A stretch of 64,000 nucleotides of DNA from Metarhizium brunneum (Eukaryota; Ascomycota; Sordariomycetes; Hypocreales; Clavicipitaceae), in contig NC_089422.1 of assembly GCF_013426205.1 (NCBI RefSeq), positions 1-64,000 of the forward strand, written 5' to 3'. The notes under the pieces were generated by a model. The model searched no databases. It worked only from the letters and a program-made list of their open reading frames with translations, and was not told where the DNA came from. Below are positions 22,472 through 34,506 of this stretch, piece by piece. The stretch's first letter is position 1. Each line of letters opens with the position of its first letter. The translations under genes were made by a program, and so were the position numbers.

Positions 22472-25400
22472 ATGGCCATCTCAAGGACTCTTCTTATGTT
22501 CGGGCCAGGGGCCATGTCCTTGAATGAGACTTATTTTGCCAACATCTTGTCCTTCATCAGCACAGACTCTGCAACCCAGTGGGCTGTTAACGCCATCAGG
22601 GATATCGAGAGTCATTGGGCGTCTATATGTGAAGTCATTTCAAAATTAAATGACACTTCAAGCGTTAGCCATGCTCAGATATTGGCAGATTGTTTGCGAA
22701 CGGGCTCTCTCCCACCTAATTCGAGCGTCGCCAATCTACCCAATGCCATTCTCGGACCCCTTGTCGTCATCGCGCAGCTTGTCGAATATCTCCAATACAT
22801 TGACTCCGTATCATAATCCGGGCTCAGAGGTGGCGAAGGCTTCGAAGTACCTGCTGCGTTAAATACAGAAACAGTGGGCTGCTGTCTCGGCACATTCAGC
22901 GCATTGGTGGTATCATCTAGCTCGTCCTGGGCTCAAATTTGTCACAATGCCGCAGCGGTAGTTCGCGAGGCCTTTGTACTGGGGGCATTATCCGCCGCAC
23001 ACGATGCAATTGATGCATTCGGGCCGTCAATTTCACTGATAGCGTTTTGGGGAGGTGGTCAGTTATTGTCCGATCCGAGGAAGGCACTGAAAAACTGTCC
23101 CGAGGTATGCAACTCGACACGGAAATTCCATCATCCAAGACTCCCTGAGCTGCTTCTAACGTATTTTGACATGAAGGGCATATATCTCTGTCTTATACGA
23201 CGAGAGCAGGGTTACCATAACAACATCCACTCCCACAGTGGCTGCTTTGAAAAGTCACCTTCAAACTATGGGTATTACAACCAATGAAACGGAGGTTCAT
23301 GGACGATTTCACTCGGGTCAACTTTACAAGACCGAACTAGAAGGGTTCCTTTCCTACTGCAAACGGTTCCCAACGGGCGTGCGAAGCTACATTGCTGGCA
23401 AGGTAAGACATTTCTTTGGCTGGACGGCTCCTGCAATGACAGTTGACACGGTTTGCTCAACATCTACTGTTGCCATTGACCTGGCATATAAGGCCATCTT
23501 AAGCCGAGAATGCTCTGCGGCCCTTGCTGGTGGGACGAACTTTTATAGCACGCCGATGTTCTTCCAAAATCTTACTGCAGGTTCATTCCTAAGCGCCACT
23601 GGATAATGCAAGCCGTTTGACTTAAAAGCCCACGGTTACTGCCCAGGGGAAGCTATTGGTGCCGTGTTTCTAAAAAAGTCAACTTATGCGATTTCCGACG
23701 GTGATCAGGTTATTGGTGTTATCTCGGCCATTGCAATTAATCAGAACCAGAACATGACACCCATATTTGTACCGAATTTGCCATCGCTTACGAGTGTGTT
23801 CCGGACTGCCATTCAAAAATTGGGTTTAGATGCCAAAGACATATCGGTCGTTGAAGCCCATGGAACTGGAACCCCAGTTGGGGACCCTGTTGAGTACGAC
23901 AGCATCCGCCAGGTATTCGGAGGGTCTATCCGTGCGGGACAAAATGCCTTGCAGATAGGATCGGTGAAAGGGCTCATCGGCCATACTGAAGGTGCTTCTG
24001 GACTCGTCGCACTCATTAAGATTCTCCTGATGATGCAATAATGCTGTGTCCCGCCACAAGCCAGTTTCGATTCCATGAGCCCCTCCATCAAATTTTCGTC
24101 CTCGGATAATTTGCAAATCACCAAGACTCCAGTTCCCTGGAAGCAAGAATTCAAGGCCGCCCTTATCAATAACTACGGGGCTGCCGGCTCGAATGCATCC
24201 ATGATCATCAAGCAAAGTCCAACACAGCCACGGCGCCCATCAGCAGTCGTTGATAGCGAAACAGAGGTATTACTCTCTGAAGATGACGTTGATTCTCAAA
24301 ATAAGGTCCCGATTTTATCTCGGGGCTTGACGAGAAAGCCATCATGGCCTACGCACAGAGGCTCCGTCAGTTCGTCAAATCTCAATCACATACTCAAAAC
24401 AACCTCAAAATTAAAGACCTAACATTCAACATAAATCGACAGTCCAATTAGTCCCTTGGTCGAAGGTTTGTTTTTAGCGTTAAATCCATCTCTGGGCTTG
24501 ACCAGAAGCTGCCTTCTATCGACACATTTCCGGTAAACTGTTCTCAACCACCAGTGGTTTTATGTTTCGGTGGTCAAGCTTCGACCTTTGTCGGGCTCAA
24601 TTACCAACTTTTTTTCGAAATCGACGGTTTTGCGTCGCCATATTGATCAGTGCGACACGATCTGCAAGTCAATTGGTTTAGGGAGCATTTATCCTCTCAT
24701 CTTCCAAAGCGAGACTATCGATGATCCCTCTGTCCTTCAACCACTTCTGTTCTCCATTCAGTATTCATGTGCAATGAGCTGGATCAATTATGGTCTTGTT
24801 CAGGTGAAATTAATTGGCCATTCGTTTGGAGAACTCACTGCGCTCTGTATTTCTGGCGTATTGAGCTTGCAAGATATATTATGCCTGGTCGTCGGCAGAT
24901 CCAAGATCATCAAAGAGGTTTGGGGCGCCGAAAAAGCTTCAATGCTGGCCGTTGAAGCCGACTTGGAGGAACTAGAAAGTCTCCTGACTACTGCAAATGC
25001 GTTTCTGTCCGTGCCTGGGGCTGAAAGCGCAGGCAGAGCGACAATCGCTTGCTTCAACGGTCTGAGAAGCTTTACCGTAGCTGGTTCTTCAACTGCAATT
25101 GATGCAGTGTAGCGGATAATTTCGAACAAGAGCGATACAAATCAGATCAGCATACCTTGAAGCACAAAAGGTTAAACGTGATCAAAGCTTTCCATTCTGT
25201 GCTTGTTGATCGGTTAAAGCTGAATTTGGAGGCGCTTGGTCGAAAAATTACGTTTGCGTTGCCCCAGATTCCCCTTGAGAGGGCAGCTCGAACACGCGAG
25301 GATAATAAGCTGTCAGCTGCCTACGTTGTGTATCATATGAGAGAGCCAGTTTACTTCCACCATGCTGTTAAAAGGATTGCTGAACAGTATCCGCAGTCTA

Positions 25401-28400
25401 TCTGGTTAGAGGCAGGTTCCAACTCTACAATAATAACGCACGACAGATGCTTACAGGTTCTAGAAAGCAGCGGGCGCTCCGATGAGGTGATTTAGGGACA
25501 GAACATCTATAATGTTTCCTCCGGTGGCGTCCAATACGGGCATAAGTTGCGCGGCATGCAGAGACTTGTTGGTAGATCCAATGAATCTACTGGGAGAATA
25601 GTAAGAAGGCGGTCAGGCAATTCCTTCGTTGACTTCGCTCTTGGGGTGTTACACGGAAAAGGCCCAACAGTTCGTGAGACCCAACAAAGGGGCTTCACCG
25701 ATACAGGGCTTATTAGTTACACAGCTTAAACACGCACCCGGGCTAGAGCTCTAAGCCTAGTCGTTCCTTTTATGTATATAAGGCGATTACCCTTCTCTTC
25801 CTCTCTTGTAGCAACTTAAGACCTTAAAAACCCTTCAAGATTATTATTGAATTGAGCTCTTTTGCTCTAAGCGCTCTATTGAGCCCTTGTCACATGGGAG
25901 GTCTTCACCCAAGTGGGTAGTATATGGGCGAATTGCATGGCGCGCAGTTTACCTAACACAAAGAACAGTATTTACATGGCTAAGGGATTCGAACAGTGGT
26001 CCAAGTCATCAGAAGTGCTCAGGAAGTTTAACCAAGGCTTCTATGCCGACGATCCCGAAATCGAGTGGCACGTTCTAGCCCAGCATAAGCGTAATAACCT
26101 GGATGAGTCTCTCACAACGGATATTTTTGTCTTTGGCGCGACTTCCGGGTTCTTGAAGGAGGTTATTCTTGGGATTAGATATGCTCCAGTGTCGCTGTAA
26201 GTAGAAATATTCAAGACGCTATTTAGGTAATGTACTTACTGACTTTCTCCGCGGGGATCAACTTCTGTCGGCCTCTCCAAGCCCAGCAACAACTGTGCCA
26301 ATAGCAAATGAATATGTCCCTCTAGGTACACAGTTCGTACCGGCACCAACTGCAACGGAACAAATGTCCGTGCTATACGAGTCATATGCTTCTGAGGTTC
26401 GACAGCCTCAGCAAGGTGCCACGAAGCCAGCTCCAGCGCCAGCTCCCAAGAAGGACATCAAGGCGGAGCTGTGGCTTAGGCTCCGACCAGTTTTAGCAGA
26501 TATTTATGGACTTGAGCCAGATGAGATAAAAGAAACCAATTTATTGGCCGACATTGGGATAGACTCTCTCATGGGGATGGAGATGGCCCGAGAAATCGAG
26601 ACTACCTTCCATGTTACTGTGGAGCAGTCCGAGTTGCTTAGTATCGTGGATGTACCAGGCATTCTCAAACTTTTGCAGTCTACCCTAAGTGACGATACTT
26701 CTTTTGACTGTTACGAGTCTATGAGTACATTGCCCTCGGACATGAATACTTTTTCATCTAGTAACAGAGGGTCACCATCTACCCCAGATTCGGAAGCCGT
26801 GACGCCGAATCCGAATAATCTTGCGGCCCATCAGATGACGATGTCGACCGCCCTTCCTCTGCCACTCTTGAAGCTTTCCCTGAATCAAGCGCTAAAACCA
26901 ACCAGTTTCTGAAGACTTATGGCTGCGCTGGCTACCTTGACGCGGTGTCTCCAAAGCAAACCAGATTATGTAGGGAGCTGACAAGTGCGGCTTTCAAGCA
27001 GCTTGGGTGCGACTTGCGGCTGCCAAGCCTGGAGAAGTCCTACAGCCCGTCCCTTTTGTTAAGCGCCATCAGCGCTTCCATCAGTACCTGCACAATATGC
27101 TCGAAGAGACCAGAATTATTAATATCGACGGGGATGTCATCACGCGAACTGCTATCCCGCTGCCTTCTCAATCCGCAGATACGATTCTGCGGGATCTTAT
27201 GCGACGCCATTCTGACAATGAGTCCTCTCACCAGATTGCCTACAATGTTGGCTCGAGGATGGCGGATGTTCTGTCAGGAAAGGCGGATGACCCGCAGCTC
27301 ATCTTTGGTGATGCGACGAACCGTGAATTCGTGGCAAATTTTTACGGCGAGCTGCCATTCAACAAGCTTTACTTTGAGCTAATGGCTGATTTCCTCACCC
27401 GTATAGCCGCAAAATAGAATCTCTCTTCGCAGAATCGCTCTACACTCAAAACCTTGGCGATGGGAGCCGGAAGCGGTGGCACAAGAAAGGTCCTTCTGCC
27501 TGTTCTGGCAAAGTTGAGAATACCCTTGGAATACACGTTCACCGACCTCTCACCTTCTCTGGTGGCCCAGGCTAAGTAAAGATTCAATGATTATCCCTTT
27601 ATAAAATTTTCTGTTCATAATATTAAAAACTCCCCCTGTGTCCCAGAGCTTTTCGGCTCGCAACACATAGTCATTGCCAGCAACGCGGTGCACGCTACTC
27701 GCTCTCTGAGGGACTCGGCACGCAATATCCGGAGCATCCTGCGACCTGACGGATTCCTCATGATCCTTGAGATGATGAGAGCTCTACAATGGGTTGACGT
27801 AGTCTGGGGTATTCTTGAGGGTTGGTGGCTATTCGATGACAGTAGAACCCATGCTATTGTGAACGAGTAACGATGGGAGAAGGATCTGCTCGCTTCGCGT
27901 TTCAAAGGTGTACGCTGGACTGACGGGAAGCTGCCGGAAATTCACGTGCAAAGAGTTCTTATCGCCCTGGCCAGTGACGGTGAACAAGATCTAAACGACA
28001 TACCGCCTTTGGCTACCCTCGAGCTGGAAGAAGATCATCATGATTCCAAGGGTGACCAGGAAGAACGAAAGCTCATAGGAGATGCCTATGTTCAGAATAC
28101 AACGCAACGTTTCACAATTCCCAGCTATACTGGGCCTACCTTAGACGCATCTGGCGCGGGCGCATACATGCTTGTCACGGGTGCAACTGGAAGTCTCGGC
28201 AGCCATCTTGTAACGCACATTGCTGGTTTGCCCTCAGTTGATACCATTTGCTGGTTGAATCGGCGGAGTATTAGTCAGAGGGGCCAAAACCAGTCTCCTA
28301 ACTCTTTAAACCAACAGATACACGCAATGGCATCCAAAGGCATCGAACTAGGTGCAGCGGAGCTCGACAAGCTGAGAGTCATCGAAACAGACTTGCCGCT

Positions 28401-29311
28401 GCCGCAATTTGGCCTGGATGAGAGCCAGTACGGTCAGCTACTCAACAACGTGACACATATTGCTCACAATGCTTTCTCTGTAAATGGCCTACGCTCATTG
28501 GAGCAAAATAAACCGCAATTCGCTCTCATGCGCAATCTCGTTGACCTTGCCGCCGGCGTGTCAGCTCGCCGTTCAGACGAGTTCAAAGTTACGTTTCAGT
28601 TCATCTCCTCTCTGCCGGCTGTGGGAATGTATCCAAAGGTTCATGGCGAGACTAAGTACGTGAGAAGCAGTGAAATCTTGACAGTGCTCTTCCGAGCGGG
28701 TACGGCGAGGCAAAGGTTGTCTGCGAACGCGTCCTGCTCGCAACACTTGGTCAACATCCCTATTGATTCCGTGCTATGACGGTGCGACTAGGGCAATTGT
28801 CAGGCTCTATAAAACGGGTTATTGGAACCACATGGAGATGCTGAGCTTTTTGTTCAAGTCTGCTCAGACCCTTCGGGCTTTGCCAGATGTTGACGGCGCA
28901 CTCTCGTGGTTGCCTCTTGAGGTAGCCTCAGAATCATTGGCCGATTTGCTCTTTCACGAAGCGCCTACGTGTCATGCTGTCTATCACTTGGACAATACTA
29001 CTCCTAGGGATTGGAAAGATATGATGCCCATACTAGCTGATGCATTGGGAGTCCCCGAATGCCATTTTGTCCCCTTCCAGGAGCGGCTCCGGAGGGTGCG
29101 TGCTTATCCAGGGGAGGACCCCTGGGATAACCCATCCGCTAAGGCTATGGATTTCTTTCATCACTTGGAGCGCTTGTCTTGTGGTGGAGTGACAATGGCC
29201 AAAGACAATGCTAGAGAACACTCCTCGACCTTGCGAGCTGTCCGTCCAGTGAGTGACGAGCTGTTGCACAAGTACATTCTGGCATGGAAGGAAAGCGGAT
29301 TTTTGCGATGA
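22472..29311 (+). pseudogene. Non-reducing polyketide synthase, SAT-KS-AT-PT-ACP-CMeT-R, decayed
   Basis: Pieces of one large synthase run in order: starter acyltransferase (22472-23250, LLMFGPGAMSLNE), ketosynthase from the active-site Cys on (about 23375-24230, [10 protein letters not shown] and EAHGTGTPVGDP), acyltransferase (24800-25490, GHSFGE), the end of a product-template domain (25960-26198), acyl carrier (26460-26690, DSLMGMEMA), C-methyltransferase (27000-27960) and terminal reductase (28150-29311, GATGSLGSH). This order is that of citrinin/azaphilone-type synthases. Breaks include loss of the first part of the ketosynthase, loss of the start of the product-template domain beside an insert at about 25640-25895, in-frame stops (for example 23604 and 27868) and several frameshifts. 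The last 180 codons are again open to a natural stop. It cannot make product. Confidence 0.85.
25640..25895. repeat. Promoter-like insert in the polyketide synthase, possible solo LTR
   Basis: Between the acyltransferase and product-template remains lies non-coding DNA with a TATATAAGG box (25776-25784), a pyrimidine run, and an end reading CCCTTGTCA. This layout resembles a short LTR. I could not find matching target-site repeats or a convincing partner terminus, so limits and identity are uncertain. Confidence 0.3.
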
Positions 29312-29854
29312 GTTAGGGTAATATTCCATTGTGTTTTTATGCAATTTGCGATTTTATTCGTTATGCTACAGGCCAGTCACGAATAACTATGCCTGTAGTG
29401 TTAGCTCACCAATCTACGTATTCGTAACCACCAATCTCAATATGTATCAACAGATATTCCGTGAGACAGCGAATCCGGTTTCTACCGCGTCTCATGTCCC
29501 CCTCAAGCCTCTTCACACCGTGTTCATCCACCATAGGTAGTCTCGTCATTAGACGTTTGGAAAATCCTCCAACCAGTCTGTACAGCACACCTCTTTCTGC
29601 ATGTACTCCACCCCTAGGAAACTTCCAAACTGACACAAAGCTTGCTCCTCCCAGAGAGAATATTTCTAATATTGTTGAGTTAGTAGGAGTCATGTACAGA
29701 GAATAACACGCAGGGACCGTATTACCAGGTATTTATATGTATGAGAGCCGTCAGCCAGAATTAAATAGAAGCAAGTTCAATGACAAAATATGGAGGTAAT
29801 GAATAATGCCTGTCCTTTTCCCGCGCCTCCTTTAAATAAAAGGAACGAAGCTGA
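29312..29854. other. Gap between two synthase pseudogenes
   Basis: No gene is recognisable. It should have held the promoter and the first half of the condensation domain of the following synthase, so it marks a deletion or rearrangement. Confidence 0.45.
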
Positions 29855-32800
29855 TTGGTAATTCAGAAAGCTTGGTTCGGATCCGAAGCTTCGGAGAAAA
29901 GCCGGCAAACTCTTCTGTCCCAAGTTTCCAACAAGCACAGTCTTTCTTGGCCAAAGGACCTGTCGCTGCCACAGAGTTCCAAACGCCAAGACTACCGCAA
30001 AATCGACTCGTGGCTTACCATTTCCAAGGCTGTAAGTGACATCATTCAAGAGCGAGGATTCACCGGTCTAAAACCTTTCCAGGAACTTGAACAATGGAGC
30101 AACTGCTACAGCACTTCGTGGTTTAGAGTTGCCGTGTCATTGATTGGCCTGCTTGTGACAGACATAACACACCCGCCGTTTGGACAAGACGAAGTGGTTT
30201 CTGTTGCCTTTGGTAGTCGGCCAAAGGAGATGGCTTCTTGCATTGGACAATTCGCCAATGCACTTCCGGTAAAGATTCCGCTTTGGGAGTGCCTCGGGGC
30301 TGAGGCCTCCCAGACTGCTTTCAAAAGTCTAGTTTCCGCTGTTGGAAAGAACATTAGTGCGGTGAAGAAAGCCGAGCTATTCCCTGCTACCGAGTTGGCG
30401 CGGACCTGTAGGAATCTGAACATTGAGTACGAACCGCCAAAAGTCACCATCACGTACTCGCCCAAACTTGCTGAATCGAGATGCCTCCTCTTCCCGGTGG
30501 AGGGCCCATGGGACTTGTTCTTCTGTTTCCTGGAGTACGAGGATCATGTTAAACTTGGGGTAAATCACATGCCCAGGATTTTCAAACGCTACCTAAGACA
30601 TACTAATATTTGTTAGGTGATTTACAACCCACTGGTCTTCTCTGATAAGACCATGTCAGAGATGAAATCGAAGATGACCAACTTGATCCAGTTCAGCAAG
30701 TCACAGAACACGGCACTCAATGAAATGATGCCGTGGCTTCCCCATTACCCGCGCGTGCCCTTGCAGCCTTCAGTGGCGGATAAAGGCCAGCCGCTGAAGC
30801 ACATACATCAATGGTTTGAGGCCCATGCGAAATCGAGACCAGACTCGATCGCCTTGTCGTCAGACGAACTCGGAATTCAGATGACATACGGCGAATTGCA
30901 GCAATCGGCTGAGGAGAAAGCGATGAGTAAGTCATTGGTCAACCAATATGGGATGCCGTTTCTAACCCACGGCAGGTTTGGTTCGCAAAGGAGTCGGGAA
31001 GGAATGCAAAGTCATCCTGAGCTTGCAACGCGGGTTTGCCGTGATTGAGTGGATGCTCGCCGTTTTGAAGGCCGGGGGTGCTTTTGTATACGTCGACCCC
31101 AATCTTGAATCGCAGAAATCGGCCGTTATCGCGAGCTGCAAGCCCACTCTTATCGTTGACGACGGAACGTCTGACCAGCTCGTCGCGGAAAATGCAAATC
31201 ACAAACAGGCAGAGAACGAGTCGGGAATGGAGCCCGGTGAGAAAGAAGCGACTCTGAAACTTCCCAAAGATGACACCTCAGATAGTGACCTGGCGTACAT
31301 CATCTATACTTCTGGCTCAACCGGAAAACCCAAAGGCGCCATGCTGGAGCACGGCAATGTGGCTGCTTATGTGAAGGCAGCTACTACTGCTACATATGAA
31401 TGCGGCTACGGGGCACGAGTTCTTCAGCTGGCATCCTTTTTGTTCGACGCGTCAGTTTTGGAATGGACCACTGCTCTTTGAACGGGAGCAACTTTATGTT
31501 TCGCCCAGCACCCGGCACATCTGGTCGGAGACTATCTCGCCGATGTTATTGAGCGCAACAACGTGTCGTTTTTGGAGATCACTCCAACCGCATTGTCAAC
31601 TCTTCCGCTCCATCGAGAACTCCCGTCGCTAAGGCAAATATCGGTGGGAGGAGAGTTGCCTTCGCGCGAAATTTTCCAGCAGTGGCACTCAAGAGTTAAT
31701 CTGGTCAACACATACGGCCCTACAGAAACCGCCGTTGCCGTGGTACTCGGCAAGATTGACAAAACGGACCATATGTCAGACGTACTGTATACGGGCTTCC
31801 CTATTGGCGAAAATGAGATCTACATTTGTTCGGAGAACTTCAAGTCTATACTAGGGCCAAACTCGGTGGGAGAGATTTGCATAGCTGGACCACAAGTCTC
31901 CCGGGGGTACTGCGACCTACCCGATGTCACGGCTAGACAGTTCGCCGTGCATGCCAGTGGCGTTCGCATGTATCGGACTGGTGACCGCGGGCTCAAGGAC
32001 AGCAATGGCCAGATATTGGTTCTTGGCCGAATTGATCGGGAAATGAAAGTGCGCGGGTTCCGCATTGCCCCGGAAGAGGTCGAACAGACAGTTATTGATG
32101 CGGATTTGGGTGTGCTAGAGGTTTCGGTTCAATCGTCCGAAGATGGTCTGCAGCTCATGGCGTTCGTAGCACCGCGCAGCGTCGACGTTGCGGCGCTCCA
32201 AGCAAAGTTGAAGGAATCGCTGCCGAACTACAAGGTGCCGTCCAAGTTTATAGTGGCGCAGAGCTTGCCAAAGAATGTCAGTGGCAAAACGGATCACAAA
32301 GCCGTGAAAGCACAGCGCAAGGAACTGTCCAGGGATACCAAGTCGGAAACAACCATGACAAAAGCTGTCGCGATGACACGGAAGAATTTGGAAAACATGC
32401 GTAAACCGCGCGTGGAGGATGCCGAGAACATGGTTGGCCAATTATGGAAAGACATCTTGAACCTTGAAAAACCTCCCGTCCCTACAGTCAATTTCTTTGA
32501 CATTGGCGGTCATAGTCTGCTAGTGCCTAAGCTTCACGAAAAGTTGAAGGCCGCGTTCCCATCCATGCACGTTCGACTATTAGACCTGTTTCATCAGTCA
32601 ACAATCCAGCAACAGGCTCAACTGGTTGGTGGCGGAGCCCAGGGAACGAGTGACGCAGACCGGCCTCCCTCTCCCATGAGCTCAGGCAAATTCACACCGC
32701 TATCGGAGGAGATGCCGCTCCCTGAAAATGACATTGCCATTGTCGGCATGGCTGGCCGATTTCCCGGGGCAGCTTCCGTTGATGAATTCTTTGAGAAGCT

Positions 32801-34506
32801 CGTGAATGGTTACTCGGGAGTAATTCCCAGCGATGTCCAGAAGGAGACGTTGGAAGGCAACATTTGGGTCAATAGAGCGGGTGCTCTGCAAGACGTTGAG
32901 GACTTTGATCATGAATTTTGGAACCTGTCCGAGGAAGATGCGACAGACATGGATCCGCAACAACGGTTGTTCTTGGAAGTCGCCTATGAGGCTTTTGCGG
33001 ATGCTGGCATTGCCCCTGCCAACATAGACAGTGGGCGAACGGGAGTATTCATCGGATCTGCAACTCAGAACTACCATCTGTATACAGAGGGTGTGGTCGC
33101 CGATTCCTTCCTACGGGAGAACAGAGGTTTTGTTGCGCCGTCAATTTCGGCACGGACGGCGTATCACCTAGATCTTCGTGGCCCGAATGTAACGGTGCAA
33201 ACGAATTGCGCTTCGAGTACAGTGGCACTGTCGCTGGCCTTTGATGCCATTCGTTCAGGTCGTTGCGATACGGCTCTTGTGGGCGGTGTCTCGGTTCAGC
33301 TCTTTGAGTAAGTGTGCTCACGTTTCAGTCTGGTTGCTTCGGTTGATTCAATGCTGACACGGAAGTAGTGGCGGATATGTGACCAAGCATGGACAGATCT
33401 TCTCTCCACGAGGAGAGTGTAATCCCTTTGACGGCCGGGCGGACGGCACGGTTCCAGGAGACGCTGTTGTAGCAATAGTTCTGAGAAAAGCAGCTACCTA
33501 TGATACACAACCTTGGAGTGCTTACGCAAACCTGTTGGGAACTGGCATTGGAGCCGATGGTGCTTGCGAAAAGGCTGGCTACCAAGTTCCATCACCTCGC
33601 GGCCAGGCAGAGGTCATCAAGACGGCTTGGGCTGTGGCTGGAATCACACCAGAGAGACTGAGATATGCCGAGTAAGGCGTGGCCAGAAACCCCCCCTCCA
33701 AAATAATAACCGGCAGTGAAGCTAACACCTTGTGCGTCAGAATCCATGGCAGTGGAACTCCAGTAGGAGACGCCCTCGAATTAGAGGGCTTGACCTTGGC
33801 CGTTCAGGAAGCGGGCGGCGCTCAGGCGCCATTTGTCGTCGGCTCGACCAAAGGCAACATTGGCAATACCCAGCATGCATCCGGCTTAGTATCTCTGATT
33901 AAACTCTGCAAGTCCATCCAGGCTGGGACTGTGCCTCCCATGAAGGGCCTGTCAGAACCGAATCCCATGATTGACCGCAACTTACCAATTAGATTCGCTA
34001 CAGAGCCCACAGTATTAGAGGATGGCGATATTCTCGCCGTTTCTGCTGCCGGTTGGGGCGGCATTAATAGTCACTTGCTCTTGTCATTTCCAGACCCAAG
34101 TCACCGGAAGGAAAAGACAAACCACATTGCTTCCATGACTTGGCGTCGCAAAACCTTGGCAGCCCCAAGATTGTCGCAACCTGGGTCAACGGGTCGCAGC
34201 GACTGCAAGGAGGTGATGATTGAATCATTTATTCGTCATGCCTCTAACATTCTGGGATGTGACGTTGCGTCTGATACTCGCCTCAAAGAACACGGTCTAG
34301 ACAGTTTGAAGTACATCGCCTTGTCAACAGCTGTGGCGAATGAGCTTCAGACAATACCACTAAGGTAAAGGACTTTGATACAATTCCCTTTGATCATTGT
34401 GGTTTCACACCTGATACTAATTTCTGCGCACAGCATCCGCGGGTTTATGGATGACAGTTGTAGCCCAGCGACGTTGGCGAGTCTGCGATCAACTATATCA
34501 AAGTAA
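29855..34506 (+). pseudogene. TAS1-like NRPS-PKS (C-A-T-KS-T), 5' truncated with one nonsense codon
   Basis: The family fuses a nonribosomal module to a ketosynthase that cyclises an acetoacetyl-aminoacyl intermediate to a tetramic acid. Visible in order: second half of a condensation domain (29855-30700), adenylation domain (TSGSTGKPKGA near 31310; NTYGPTETA near 31705; RTGDRG near 31975), carrier (GGHSLL, about 32508), ketosynthase (32720-34100; active Cys in NCASSTVAL, His in IHGSGTPVGD) and a second carrier near the end (HGLDSLKYI, about 34292). Consensus introns lie at 30560-30616, 30927-30975, 33308-33368 and 33672-33716, with another near 34366. The conserved ketosynthase segment reads GNIGNTQHASG, with Asn where most have His. 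Breaks: the first half of the condensation domain is absent and TGA interrupts the adenylation domain at 31479-31481. Otherwise frames agree over 4 kb. Confidence 0.85.

Noticed and set aside
31479..31562. Second frameshift after the TGA in the NRPS-PKS
   Set aside because: The frame before and after the TGA is the same, so one nonsense codon explains the interruption.
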